A stretch of DNA of 64,000 nt from Tupaia tana (lineage: Eukaryota; Chordata; Mammalia; Scandentia; Tupaiidae): the NCBI GenBank assembly GCA_026018925.1, contig JAKSZU010000016.1, positions 57,107,575 through 57,171,574 on the forward strand, given 5' to 3'. A model generated the notes under the pieces. It made no database searches. It was given only the letters and a program-made list of their open reading frames with translations, and was not told the origin of the DNA. Of the stretch, positions 43,691-54,661 are shown in pieces. Positions within the stretch are counted from its first letter, which is position 1, and every line of letters starts with the position of its first letter. Made by a program: the position numbers and the translations under genes.

Positions 43691-45727
43691 CTCACAAACC
43701 TTCTGTGATTCCAGCCACCCTGAGAGAGTGCAAAGGCAGCCCTGGCCCCTCTCCAAGTGTCTCCCAGAGGGCCCAGCCTCACGGGTGTTACTTAGCATCT
43801 CAGTTGGTGCCTTCCATCTTCCTCTGACCCTCGTTAACCAAGAGGGAACAACCAATTCCAAAAAGGACCCCACTCCCCCCCAGTACTGTCGATTTCATAT
43901 CTGCAGAGCATGCCCTGCCCTATGAAGAATTAAATTATGATCACTAAACTCATCTCTTTTGTGCTGGGGCCCTGTTCAAAACTTGCTCCCCAGCAAAGCA
44001 AGGCTGGTGGCTTCAGACCTGGTGCAACGGTGCTCATCTCTTTTTAATGCCTTTGCAAGGGAGGAAGAAGGAAAAACCGGGAGAGAGAGCAAGCAAAAAA
44101 AAAAACACAAAGGAGAATAAGAGGGAAAGCAAGGCTTGCCCACAGCAGCCTCGCGTTTGTTAGAACACTGGCACTGCGTTTATCAGGATTACTGGAGGGA
44201 GAGCCGGGTTTGATCCTGTTCTCCGCTGGGAGAGGGAAAAGCTTCATTGTACCTTTTTTAACATCTCACGGTTAGATGAGAACAATACGCTGCGTGTGTG
44301 TACGTACACACCATGCTCTGTGCCTAAGGATGCTGTTCTACTGGGGACACACCCTGTTTTCAAAGCATTGCTGCATTTCTTATAAAGGCCAGATACAGAA
44401 AGCCGCCAGGCTCTCTCTGGGTCTCCCTTTCCAACAGACTTTTTTTTTTTCTTCCCTTGCCCTGACTTGGACCAGCAGGATTCACTCCTGTCAAACAAAT
44501 TATAGCATCTATGAAATGGGGATATCGACATGTGTGACTTGATCTGTTTTAATAGGGACCCGGTGGGAGTTTCCTCCCTGCCCCACTGAGCTTTGTATTC
44601 TTCACAGAAAGGCAGACAGGGCGCTGGAGGATGCTGTAGGCTTTAACCCTTTGCTGCCAGCAGGTTGCCTGCCTCCTGTGTGCTAGCTGCTTCCTTTTTG
44701 TCCCTGGCCATTGTCTGGGGAGTGCATGTGGCCTGCCATCCACTGCATGCTTATTATCTCACAGGAGACAAGCTCACCCTAGGAGGAGGAAGAGAAAGCT
44801 ATGTTCTGAACCAGAGCTTTTGATTTCCTTTCTTCCCTCTTCCCTCTAAAATAATTAGAAGTGCTGGTCAAGGAAAAGGAAAACATTCCCCCCCCTCCAA
44901 CACACACACAGAAAACCAGGAGGGAAAAAATATGTTGTGTAACTCTGGCATTTTGTTTTTTGAGAGGTGGTTGTCCTGGCTGCCATTTGACCTGCAATAA
45001 TAATTAGCATTTGAGCAGTGGCAAGCAGGGAAACCTGTTCAGAGGATTTGACCCCTAGCAAGTAGAAAAGGAAATTTGCCCATGTCAGCATTTCACAATG
45101 CTCTACTTTTATCACCTTCTCCCTTCCCCTCCTTTCCTGACTTGGTTGCTAATGGAGCAATCTCTTGATGCCTGCCTCAGACCGTGGGCTCACCCCCAGG
45201 GTCCATTTATACCAGCCATGTAGTTGGGTTCCCACTGCAGAGCTGGAAGGAGGGATGCTGAAGACAGGCTCAGAGCGCCCCCCCACCTCCATCCCCCCTA
45301 CCCCCTACCCCCCACCACACACACACACACACACACACACACAGCATGCTGCTTAGCACTCTGCCAGCCTCTTCACACTGCTCCACAGAGGTGTGGGGTC
45401 CCTTGAGCAAGTGCACTCCCCCCTCCATGAACTCCTCCCATCGATAGGGAGAGCCCATAAGTTAGAGAGAAGAAACCAAAGCTCTATCTTTGAGCTTTCG
45501 TTTTATCTTCTTCTCTACGTCTCCTTAGCACATAGTACTAGTATACCTCAATTTATGGAAGAGACATGCTCCAGAAAAATTGCACTTAAAGGCAAATGTT
45601 GAAGGTAAAACCCTATATTCCCCAGATTAATGTGGTTTATAATCAGTTGAAATGAAGCTGAAATACAATGATATCCTGTGTATGTATTCTTGCAAGAATC
45701 TGTGCTCATGGTTAAAGTGAGAATTTT
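43691..45727. other. SINE-free unassigned sequence
   Basis: GC-balanced, with a (CA)n tract. The 44130-44250 part is repeat-free and could be conserved, but nothing diagnostic is visible. No supported exon. Confidence 0.35.
45315..45342. repeat. (CA)n microsatellite
   Basis: Fourteen CA units following a C-rich run. Confidence 0.97.
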
Positions 45728-46001
45728 TTTTTTTTTTTTAGAAAGATGCTTGCTATAGGGTGTGTATGCATGCTGAAGAGACAGAGAGAGACAGAAAGCG
45801 AGAAATCAACCTCTGGGGGGATTGAAGGGACTACCACACTGCAGTCCCTTCTCTACCACTCTTCTCTCTGGATTTTGGGCATGCATACACATGCACGCAC
45901 ACACACATAGCATGAATTTCAAGCCTCTGGGTCCAGGACTTGAACCACAGTTAGCCATGTGGGAGTCCAGCAATGTAACCATTACACCATCTGCTGATCC
46001 C
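45728..46001 (-). mobile_element. tRNA-derived SINE family A, long type
   Basis: Minus-strand copy: GGGATCAGCAGATGGTGTAA head, AACTGTGGTTCAAGTCCTGG, GGCTTGAAATTCATGCTATG, CTTTCTGTCTCTCTCTGTCT, CACCCTATAGCAAGCATC and poly-A. Confidence 0.93.
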
Positions 46002-47227
46002 AATTGAGACATCCTTTAACTTAGCACGTAGCCACTCCCTGATTGGTCTCTTCAAGGAGTCCCAGGCCAAAGAGCACACCAATTACCCTGTGCACACCTG
46101 GCCAGATATGGAAGGAAAGGAGTTGGCTAAGAGCCTTTCCTCTCCTGTGCAGCACCGGGTCTGAGTTAGAAAATCGCAGGCCTTGACTGCGTCTCACTGA
46201 ATTGTCATGAACCTTGACCCTTAGTGCCTTCAGGTCCTTGGCTATTTGGGCTGGTGATTTCATTAGAATTTCTCAACCTTTTCATTTATTTCATTTAGGC
46301 CTCAGGCAGAACTTCTGGCAGCTAGTTGACAGTGCATCTTTCTTTTAATTTTCCTTTAGGAATAACTCCACTGGGCTCCATTCTCACACTCATCGCTCCT
46401 GGTGCTGACTTCATGGCATCTTTGTGTTTTTGTGTCACTTTTTGTTACTTGTCTCTTCCTGCATCAGACAATGGGGCAGAGAGAGAAACTGGGACATATA
46501 GGAGGAGGGTTGTCAAGAGAGTGGTTGCAGGACAGAGGCATGGTGGAACGACCACTCCAGCAACTGAGCTGTGGTAAGAGAATTGCAGCTGTTAATTCAG
46601 CCCTGAGCCAAGTGTGTGGGTGGCAGGGAGAATCAGAGAAGGTTTGGTGCAGAAGGTAATGGTGCCAAGACAATGGAATGCAGAGCAGCAGCTTACTCAG
46701 TCTGGAGAGACGGGAATGCAGTCCACATACATCTCTTCTTCTCTTCCCTTCCCCTCCTACTAATGAACAGCACGCTGAAGGGTTGGGTGTTTCTGCCCAC
46801 AGTGCAGCTTCTGCAGTGAGCTGGGAGCCCAGAGTCCACCCTACTCTGCAGCCTCCATACTTACTCTTGACTTTTTAGCCCACATTGCTGACCCAAACTA
46901 CACATTTGGGAGTTCCCCACTTCCTGTTCCCAGGTCTCAGTCGACTGGTTGCAGCAAAGTGATAACAACATGGAGGAGATCTCTTGCCACTTGAACCATT
47001 TTTTAAAGTTTCTTCTGAGTGCAGAGCCTGATTCCAAATCATTCCAACCAACTTTATTCTCATTTTTAGGCCTCTCTCTGGATTAATCCAAAGTATAACC
47101 CAAAGTATAACCCCTTTCCCACCCTAAAAATTATAGACCCATTGCTTTTTCTAACTATACTGTCTATTTTATGCGAGATTTTGGGGGGAGATTGGGAGGT
47201 AGTAGGTAAGGAACAGCTCCTCATGTA
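46002..47227. other. Unassigned sequence
   Basis: No repeat recognised. Several frames of 60-85 codons near 46326-46878 lack supporting features. Confidence 0.4.
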
Positions 47228-47283
47228 TTGGGTCATCATATTTTCACGCAGAAAAATACGTCATGACTTTTCCAATGACCCAG
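47228..47283. mobile_element. Mariner-like palindromic MITE, internally deleted
   Basis: TTGGGTCATC left end, centre TTTTCACGCAGAAAAATA, right arm CGTCATGACTTTTCCAATGA ending CCCAG. TA flanks both ends (47226-47227 and 47284-47285). The left arm has lost about 20 bases relative to the copy at 29060. Confidence 0.85.
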
Positions 47284-47499
47284 TAGGATACTACAGTAGA
47301 CTGAGAAACTCAGACCTACCAATGTTTTTAGCCCTAATTATTTTTAGATTAAGGATTATATCAGAATTGGATCAGAGCAGAAGCAAAGTTTAAAAAAGAA
47401 GACCTAGTACAAACTAGTAGGCAAATGTAGTAGACCAATCCAGAGATTTGCTAACCATCTAAAACACTATAGACAGTGTCTGTTTATTTTTTGGCACAG

Positions 47500-47747
47500 T
47501 AATTTTTTGTTTTGTTTTCTTTTTTGATGGAGGGCAAATGTACTTTCCAGAGAGACACAGAGAGAGAGAAGAGAAGGAGAAAGCACCCTATCTGTGGGGC
47601 ATGGTCAAGCTTTAATTCCTTCTCCTTCCTTACTTCATCTTGTTGGGATTTGAGTCATATGCCCACATGCCCAGCATGAGGGAATCAAATCACAGTCGGC
47701 CATGTGTGATCCAGACCCCTTAACTACTAGGCAGGTTATGATGGTGA
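47500..47747 (-). mobile_element. tRNA-derived SINE family A, diverged long type
   Basis: Order is preserved (GGGCAAATGTACTTTCCAGA, GAGAAAGCACCCTATCTGTG, TTTAATTCCTTCTCCTTCC, GCCCAGCATGAGGGAATCAA, AGTCGGCCATGTGTGATCC, CTTAACTACTAGGCAGG) but substitutions are many, so it is an older copy or an older subfamily. Confidence 0.75.
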
Positions 47748-47766
47748 CCCAACGTAGTCATTCTTA

Positions 47767-48012
47767 CTTTTTTTTCCCCCCCAATTTGTCATGGGGTGTA
47801 TGTACTCACTGAAGAGAGACAGAGAAAGAGAGAGAAAGAGAGAAAGTACACTCTGGGTTTATGGCCACACTACGGTGGTTTCTCCTCTCTGGATTTTGGG
47901 AACACACACATATCTGCCTGGCATGTTTTTCAAGCAACTGGACCCAGGACTTGAGCTATAATAGGCCATGTGGGATCCAGCCACTTTAAACACCATGCCG
48001 CCGCTGGCCTGA
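47767..48012 (-). mobile_element. tRNA-derived SINE family A, diverged long type, with target-site duplication
   Basis: Minus-strand copy with GGCCAGCGGCGGCATGGTGT head region and GCTTGAAAAACATGCCAGGC. Flanked by the perfect 12-bp duplication TAGTCATTCTTA (47755-47766 and 48013-48024). Confidence 0.9.
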
Positions 48013-48024
48013 TAGTCATTCTTA

Positions 48025-49275
48025 TAAACACATTCAGACCAAGTTTCTTGGGCTAACATTGGAATGGAGATTTCCAGGCAACTTCATTTCTGTGCAGTCT
48101 CTCATAAAATCCTCTTTCTCCATATTCTCATTTAACACCTCTTTGCCTTGTATCTCCTCATTCCTTAAGGGTCTGCCATTGTCTATTGTTATGAATTTTC
48201 ACCTCGTCCTCCTTCTATACCTGGCATTTGTTTTGGTTGGTGCTCTGGTTCTTTAAGCCATATATTCTTGCTGAGCAGAACATGATGTTCTGCCAGCTTC
48301 CAAAGCTCCTGTCATCCCTACAGTTACTGCTCAGGCCCTCAGTCATGGTGCAACCCCCCCCCCCCAACTCCCAGACTTCCTTGGAATTAAAACTCTCCAG
48401 TTGGATCACTAGACTTCTATTCCATAATCCCTTCATTTGCTCTTGCCAAGAATGTTCTTTAGTAATCCAAAGTTACATTTATTATTATATATAAGACTAG
48501 CAGAGGGTTTGTAATTTCTTTTTCTGAAATCAGCTTTAATGCATTATGACAAAACTTAACTCATGTTTCTAAACAATCTATGTAATGGTTGTGCTCTTTC
48601 AACTTGCAGAAAAACAGATTCAGAACTATTGGCAGCTTCTGCACGTCTTTCATTGGCCTTTTTGTGGAATGAAGTCAGCTAAGGCCCAACTTAACCAAAA
48701 TCATTGGCCACTGATACTCTTGCAAAGGCTGTATTTTATTACTGCTGCAAGAGTTAGGGGTAGGCCAAAATGATATCCAGACATGTCAGATCTTAATCAC
48801 AAGTGTTGAAAACAGAGATGTGTTTTATTCTAGACCATTAAAGGTGGGAGTTAATTACCACATTGCGATGAACTCTCTGTGTGCCCTCCTGCTGTAGCAA
48901 TTAGCAAGAGAGTGGCCGCTTGTATGCTTGCTGGTGTTTTATGACCATGGATTATATAGGAATTAAGAATGGCTTCAGGAAGCATTTGGTCCTCATAGTT
49001 ACCCAATACCAGCATGGCCCAACCCCAGGTATGTCAAAACCACAACTGTTGTTCTTGGCAAACAGTCTCCAAAATTTGTTTAGTTAATATGAAATCGTTT
49101 CATTTAGCAAACCAGTTTATTCAAGTACCTGGGAAGCATGTACCTGAATTATGACTTATCCTAAGGCCCTCAGGAACATCTCTCAAGGTTTATCTACAGC
49201 GTGGGTAGGTTATGAGTTATGAAAAGTTTTGAATATTTGCAAACCAAGAATGACTTTGTTTAATTCTCGAATGCA
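48025..49275. other. Unassigned sequence
   Basis: A 12-base C run lies at 48354-48365. The stretch 48840-48960 (GAGTTAATTACCACATTGCG, GTAGCAATTAGCAAGAGAGT) is repeat-free with homeodomain-type cores and may be conserved. No exon is supported. Confidence 0.35.
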
Positions 49276-49490
49276 GATCAATAGGGTTGCTTTGTCATAT
49301 ACAGTAGCCATGTGTACCTATTTACATTTCAATGAACTAACATTAAATAAAACTAAAACTTCAGTTTCTCAATGAGACACTAGCCATATTTCAAGAGCCC
49401 AATAGCCATGGGACTGTATTGGACTATGTAAAAAAAAGTTTTTATCATCAGAGAAAGTTCTATCCCATAGCAGTGCTCTAGGGTCTCAAT
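49276..49490. mobile_element. Ancient DNA-transposon-like repeat
   Basis: CAGTAGCCATGTGTACCTAT, CACTAGCCATATTTCAAGAG, CCCAATAGCCATGGGACTGT, CAGAGAAAGTTCTATCCCAT and AGCAGTGCTC recall a common mammalian hAT-type repeat (agtggctattgtattggacag ... agaaagttctattggacagcactg). The exact family was not assigned. Confidence 0.55.
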
Positions 49491-49780
49491 ATATCACTTG
49501 TTCAAGGGGTCAGTAAAGCCAGCTCCATTCTGTGAGGGAAATCTTGGCTTTCCTGGAGGTGTACCAGTGAATCATCACCTTTAGAAAGGAGTAGATTTTA
49601 ATGTGGCAAGAATTCTGGCCAGGCTTCTTAGCTTCTTATCAGAATATCTGCCATCTTGGGTATCCAAAGTATGGGAATCAACCTTCAGAGATGAGCAATG
49701 CCTCAGAGTGACAGTTAAAGCCATCACAGACATGCAAAAGCTGCCAGTAGTTCTGAATCTGTTTTTGTTTTTTGGTTTTT

Positions 49781-49811
<31 letters not shown>

Positions 49812-50014
49812 AGTTGTTTGTTTGTTTGTTTTTTCCTTTTTGCTATTTCTGTTGAACTGCTGTTCTCTAGCTCTTGCTAGAAATGGCCAGGAAAATTGAT
49901 GTTCCCTGAAGATCAGGCAAGGAACATGCTCCCTATCCCTGGGTAATTCTCAGTCTCCTTTCTAGTTAGATCTCCAGGAAAGTACATACTTGAACAGAAA
50001 AAAGAACTATTTTA
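49491..50014. other. Unassigned sequence with (GTT)n/(GTTT)n tract
   Basis: The simple repeat at 49782-49830 encodes the hydrophobic run in a 98-codon frame, which is therefore not a gene. Confidence 0.5.
49782..49830. repeat. (GTT)n then (TTTG)n microsatellite
   Basis: About ten GTT units followed by four TTTG units. Confidence 0.95.
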
Positions 50015-50175
50015 AAAATTTCATTATTTTATATTTTATTTACTATTACTATTTTAAAATTTGACGAGAGAGAGGGAAGGAAAGTAAGAAAGCAAGCTGC
50101 CAGGTCTGGGACCTGAACCATTGTCTGCCATGTGGGAGTTCAGTGCCTTAACCACCATGCTATCTGCTGGCCCCC
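50015..50175 (-). mobile_element. tRNA-derived SINE family A, short type
   Basis: GGGGGCCAGCAGATAGCATG head, ACAATGGTTCAGGTCCCAGA, GGCAGCTTGCTTTCTTACTT short junction, CTCGTCAAATTTTAAAATAG tail. An AACTATTTT duplication flanks it. Confidence 0.9.
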
Positions 50176-50188
50176 AAAATAACTATTT

Positions 50189-50433
50189 TTTTAAACTTAT
50201 TTATTTCTTCCATGAGAGACATAGAGAGACAGACAGACAGAGAGACAAGCATCCCCATCATAGTTTTCACATCATGATCCATCCCCAGTATCAGCTGGCA
50301 TGGATCATGGGATCATGGACAGGTATGTGTACACATATCCTGCATACTCAGGGATGTCTCAGGATGCAAACATAGAACTTTTCCCTTACAGATTCAACTG
50401 TGCTGCATTATAACTGTACCATTGCCTGGTCCC
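50189..50433 (-). mobile_element. tRNA-derived SINE family B
   Basis: On the minus strand: GGGACCAGGCAATGGTACAG head, CTGAGACATCCCTGAGTATG, CAGGATATGTGTACACATAC, CATGATCCATGCCAGCTGAT, CTGTCTGTCTGTCTCTCTAT and CATGGAAGAAATAAATAAGT tail. It lies directly next to the short family A copy. Confidence 0.8.
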
Positions 50434-50708
50434 AGTAGAATTATCTGTGATAGATTGTACTTCAATGTTTATACCTTGTGCTTATTGATAATTTAAAAAT
50501 CAATACAAAAATAACTTGCATGTGCTGTGAAAATCAGTGTTACTGAGGATGTAAACCATTTAATATTGCGTAATACTTAGTGAGCGTTAGTCATTCTGGA
50601 AGATGTGTTGGTCCTTGTGGGACTTTCTTCCAAGGGAGGAAACAAATTATGTCATCCATTATTTACCTTTTACCTATCTTCCCCAAATACCAAAATTCAA
50701 TGCTCTCT

Positions 50709-51179
50709 CTCTCTCTCTTTAAGAGATATTTTTGCAATAGGACACGTGTACTTACCAGAGAGACAAAAAGAGGCAGAAAGCAAGAAATCACCCTTGGGAC
50801 CAGCAGATGGAGTGGTGGTTAAGGCACTGGACATTTCCATGTTGACCAACCATGGTTCAAGTCCCAGACCTGGTGGCCTGCTTTCTCACTTTCCTTCTCT
50901 CCCTATCTCTCTCTGTGTCTCTCTCTGGTCAAATTAAAATAAAGAAATAAGTAAATTAAATTAAATACATAAATTTTTTTAAAAAAAAAAAAAAGAAAAG
51001 AAATCACCCTCTGGGGGGGATGGCCACAACACAATCCCTTCTCCTCCATTCTCCCCTTTGGAGTTTGGGTACGAACGCACTCGTGCCGGTGTGAGTTCCA
51101 AGCCACTGGGTCCAGAATCCGAACCATGGCCGACTGTGTGGGAGTCCAGTGACATAATCCTTACACCTTCTGCTGGCCC
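50709..51179 (-). mobile_element. tRNA-derived SINE family A, long type, interrupted by a short-type copy
   Basis: The outer minus-strand SINE (tail near 50709; head GGGGCCAGCAGAAGGTGTAA at about 51179) is split at AAGAAATCACCCT. An outer duplication resembling AATTC(A/T)ATGCTC is visible near 50695 and 51181. Confidence 0.9.
50795..50997 (+). mobile_element. tRNA-derived SINE family A, short type, nested in opposite orientation
   Basis: GGGACCAGCAGATGGAGTGG head, GGTTCAAGTCCCAGACCTGG, GGCCTGCTTTCTCACTTTCC short junction, CTCTGGTCAAATTAAAATAA tail. The perfect 13-bp duplication AAGAAATCACCCT (50782-50794 and 50998-51010) is sequence of the outer SINE. Confidence 0.97.
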
Positions 51180-51292
51180 CAATTCTATGCTCATTTATGC
51201 TCATCTTGTTAACCTCCATGATTATATTTTTTGCTTTCTCTTTTTTAATGAGGTGTTTGATAGTCTATTTTAGTTTTAGTAACCTTCTTGTA

Positions 51293-51526
51293 TTTTTTTT
51301 TAAATTTGCTATAGGGTAAGTGCACTCACTAGAGAGAGAGAAAGTAAGAAAGTAAACCCTGGAGGGAATGGCCATGCTACAGTCTCTTTCTCCTCTATTC
51401 TCCTTTTAGGATTTTGGGCACACTTGCAACATGTCTGGCATGTTTTATAAGCCTCTGGGCCCAGGACTCCAACCACATAGTCAGCCATGTGGAATCCAGC
51501 CACCCTAGCCACTGCACCACTGGCTG
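51293..51526 (-). mobile_element. tRNA-derived SINE family A, long type, diverged
   Basis: TTTGCTATAGGGTAAGTGCA, GTAAACCCTGGAGGGAATGG, TTTTAGGATTTTGGGCACAC and CAGCCATGTGGAATCCAGCC in family order on the plus strand, ending near GCACCACTGGCTGCC. Confidence 0.85.
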
Positions 51527-51904
51527 CCTTCATGTATATTTTTAATTCTCCTTAAATTTTCTTGTTAGAGAGGCTATGTATAAACAAATGAATGCAAACG
51601 TAATTATCTGGTCTTTACACTAGATATTTTCTATGTTGTGATAATCTCTGTGCAAGCCCCAGCCCCTGGCCCTGGCATAAATGTCAGGAGGGCCCAGGGA
51701 CCTCCTGACAATCTTATTTTTCTTTCATACCCTCCTGGGTATCTAACACACTGCTAAACATATGCTGATTTGAGTAATGTAAATTTAGAGAAACACTGTA
51801 CCACGTGTGGGAAGACATTACAGAATAAACTTAGGAAGGAGGGTCACCTCTCAAATTTAGTCAGACGACAAAGGCAGCACTAACCTCCCTGGGGTGTAGA
51901 GAGA
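51527..51904. other. Unassigned sequence
   Basis: Nothing recognised. Confidence 0.4.
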
Positions 51905-52015
51905 GGAAAGAATTTGAATAATTATCATCATTATCATCACCACATTCATTAAACCCCATCTGCGCATGGCACTGTGTAAGTCCCTACAGGTTATTTCTCT
52001 GCCAGTGAGAGAAAA
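51905..52015 (-). mobile_element. MIR SINE remnant
   Basis: AATAATTATCATCATTATCA, GCATGGCACTGTGTAAGTCC and CTACAGGTTATTTCTCTGCC fit the minus-strand 3-prime part of MIR. Confidence 0.6.
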
Positions 52016-52179
52016 ACTTGTCCAGCAGGGAGGCTAAGCCTGAGCTCTCTTCAGCTCCCCAGCTTTCATTCAGGCCATTCCTGACACTGCACTTCACAGC
52101 CACAAGCATGGCTCACCACTGAGGCTGAACACATTGCCTCTTATGTTCTTGGGAGATCCTGTGGTCTTTGGCTTATAAT

Positions 52180-52400
52180 CATCTTTCACATCCCAGGACC
52201 CTGTACTTTCCCTTTATGGTACTAACCACAGTAGCAATTAAGCATATCAATGCATAATGAATTAGATTCTCTTTCAGACCATGTTCCATCAAACTACTGA
52301 ATCATTACTGTCTTCTGCACCCCTATACCTAGAAGATCGTATGTTGCATGTACTATTTGAGATATATTTATTGCAATAAGTAGAAGGAATGAATGAGTAT
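52180..52400 (+). mobile_element. L2 LINE 3-prime end
   Basis: TTATGGTACTAACCACAGTA, TCTTCTGCACCCCTATACCT, GAGATATATTTATTGCAATA and GAAGGAATGAATGAGT parallel the L2 end (tgtatccccagcgcctag ... aataaatgtttgttgaatgaatg). Confidence 0.65.
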
Positions 52401-52624
52401 CCAACTTGTCTTTACAGTTATTTTCTGACCTAAAGGTGTTGGAAGTTCCCCTTTCCTCCTTCTGTTCAACATTTGTGATTTATAGAATCCTTGACAGTCA
52501 CAGTTCTGCCATAGAGGGACATCATTACTCAAAACACTTATTACCAACATCCATGTGGCACTTGATTAGCTATAGGCTTGTGAATATTCTTTTTCTATCA
52601 AATTTTACTATAGGTTTGACTTAA
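52401..52624. other. Unassigned sequence between two L2-like ends
   Basis: Nothing recognised. Confidence 0.4.
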
Positions 52625-52725
52625 AATATCATAAGCTCCTTAAAGATTACAGCGAAGTCTTCCTTCTATATTTCCAGTGAGTAGTTATACCAAATACTTA
52701 CTAAGCATGGTTAACTAAACTGATG
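52625..52725 (+). mobile_element. L2 LINE 3-prime end, second copy
   Basis: TAAGCTCCTTAAAGATTACA, GCGAAGTCTTCCTTCTATAT, TTCCAGTGAGTAGTTATACC and ACTTACTAAGCATGG fit a diverged L2 terminus. Confidence 0.55.
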
Positions 52726-52974
52726 AGAAGGAGGGAAAGTGCTGTGCTATCATGTCCCTCTGTAGAAATACTTCACAGTGGATTCTCATTCTTCAGGAGG
52801 AAGTGACATCATCCATGATAGATCATACAAAAATAGTTGTGGCTACAAGTAGGTCTGTAACTGTGATCATATACAATTGTGAATGAAAACACTTCAGATG
52901 GTGGTTTTAGAGTAATATGGACTGCCTACATTTCAATCCCAGAATCATCTGAGGAGCTAATTAAGTGACCAATG
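52726..52974. other. Unassigned sequence
   Basis: Nothing recognised. Confidence 0.4.
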
Positions 52975-53205
52975 AGAAACAGCTCAGTAGCATAGTAAGT
53001 AATGCACTCCTCAAGCATTGCTGGATCCACATGAAAGATAGCAGGTTCGATTCCCTGACTGACCTCTGTTCATGATAGCAGTGCACCCATGGTTCTGGCT
53101 GGCTGGAAATGCTAGTGGAGGATTGTGGCATGAGATCATGTTTAGAGTTTTTGCCTCTCTCTCACTCTCTGTTATGCTTGTGAAAGAGGATTTTTTAAAG
53201 CACTG
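52975..53205 (+). mobile_element. tRNA-derived SINE family C
   Basis: tRNA-like head CAGCTCAGTAGCATAGTAAG (A-box region), clear B box AGCAGGTTCGATTCCCTGAC at about 53040-53059, core TCTGGCTGGCTGGAAATGCT, GGAGGATTGTGGCATGAGAT, pyrimidine stretch and short tail. The best preserved family C copy. It shares the GGCTGGCTGGAA core with 2862-3080. Confidence 0.78.
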
Positions 53206-54276
53206 ATAGGACTAAATCCCCACCTCAGAAAATAACGTCCTCTCTGGGGCTAGGTACCAGTCAATAAAGTATGTTCTTTTAGGTCCTCAGTTGTTTCTAA
53301 CATGTGAACAGAGTTAAGAACTACTGACCCAGCCTTCAGGTATTAGCCAGTACCGGATCATCCTTCCAGCATTCGGTCACATATGTTCCAGTTTGGTATG
53401 CCCTAGGACTGGCTCCAGCACCTGTCATTACCTATCCCATTCCAAGCTGAGTGTTCAGCCTTAGCAGAGATCCCATGTGGCAGTGAGAAGAAGGATACGG
53501 TAGTCCCAGATCTGCTTATTCATTCATTAGATGTGTATTTGGCATGTGCTATATACTTCATGGAGGAAAAGATAGTTAATTTCTGTGCTGTACAGTAAAG
53601 GCAGAGATAAAGTGGTCAGGATGTCATGCTGACCTTGCCTGGAGTCATCAAAAAAGCTCCTGGAGGTGACACTAGAACTCAGTTCTCAAAGTTGTGTGCA
53701 AGTTTGCCTAGACATTCTTTCCCCGTCCTTTGCCTGCTGATGGAAGAGCATGTGCACAGACATGAAAACATGGAAGAAGATGTCTCCTTGGTCTAACTAT
53801 AAGTTAGAGTGTGACCGAAGCACAGGGCTGGGGTGTGGCAGTGTGGCGTGTTGGGGGCTCAGGTGGGGCATTGTAGAGGGGGAACCTGAAGAGGCCAGAT
53901 CACGAACTTCTTGCTTACGTGCCATTGTGGGGCAGATTTGCTGTGAAGCTCTAGAAACTTAAACTGCAGGGCCCGTCCCTACGAGAGACCCCTCTGAGCC
54001 CCTTGGGGACTCTAACACTGTCTTCTCTTGGCCATGTTTTGGGTTTTATTGCTTTTTCAATTTGAAAAATAATATATTTGACATAAAATTTTATAATTTT
54101 TTATTTTATATTCTTTCTCTTAAGTCTCTCCCCCCAAATTATATAAGCTTCAGGCTCTATAAAACTTGACCCTTAGGACTTTGGAGTTTCTCGAAGGTGA
54201 TAGGAGTTAGTGAAGAATGGAAGAAGCATGAGTTTTAGCTAGGGTTACAACGCACCATGAAAACTGGAATTTTTGA
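53206..54276. other. Unassigned sequence
   Basis: No exon or named repeat was recognised. The 53520-53700 part (GTGTATTTGGCATGTGCTAT ...) may be an old dispersed repeat. Confidence 0.35.
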
Positions 54277-54365
54277 GATAGATCGTGGCATAAAGATCCT
54301 GTTGGGGATCTCTGTCTCTCCCTCTTTTTCTCTCATAGAATAAATAAACAAACTTCTAAAAATAA
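54277..54365 (+). mobile_element. Family B SINE tail remnant
   Basis: GGGGATCTCTGTCTCTCCCT, TTTTTCTCTCATAGAATAAA and AACTTCTAAAAATAAATA match the 3-prime part of family B (ctgtctctctc ... catgaaagaaataaata). No head is present. Confidence 0.55.
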
Positions 54366-54368
54366 ATA

Positions 54369-54620
54369 GGGGCTGGATTGTCGCACAGCAGTAAAAGAGT
54401 GTTCTGCAAGGCTGACCCACATGGGAAGGTTTGAGGCTGTCATCCAGAGACCTCCCTGAAAATGCCAGGCACACGCATTATCAGGATCCAGGACTGGCTT
54501 AAGCCTGGGGTAGATTGCAGTGTCAGCACCTAGGGGTGCTGTCCTTCTGTCTGTCTCTCTCACCTATTTTCTCATGAAAGAAATTAATAAATTTAAAATA
54601 CATAAATACAAATAAACAGA
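54369..54620 (+). mobile_element. tRNA-derived SINE family B, full length
   Basis: GGGGCTGGATTGTCGCACAG head, CTGACCCACATGGGAAGGTT, GAGACCTCCCTGAAAATGCC, CAGGATCCAGGACTGGCTTA, GCACCTAGGGGTGCTGTCCT, CTGTCTGTCTCTCTCACC and TTAATAAATTTAAAATACAT tail. It lands in the tail of the family B remnant. The clearest family B copy. Confidence 0.85.
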
Positions 54621-54625
<5 letters not shown>

Positions 54626-54661
<36 letters not shown>

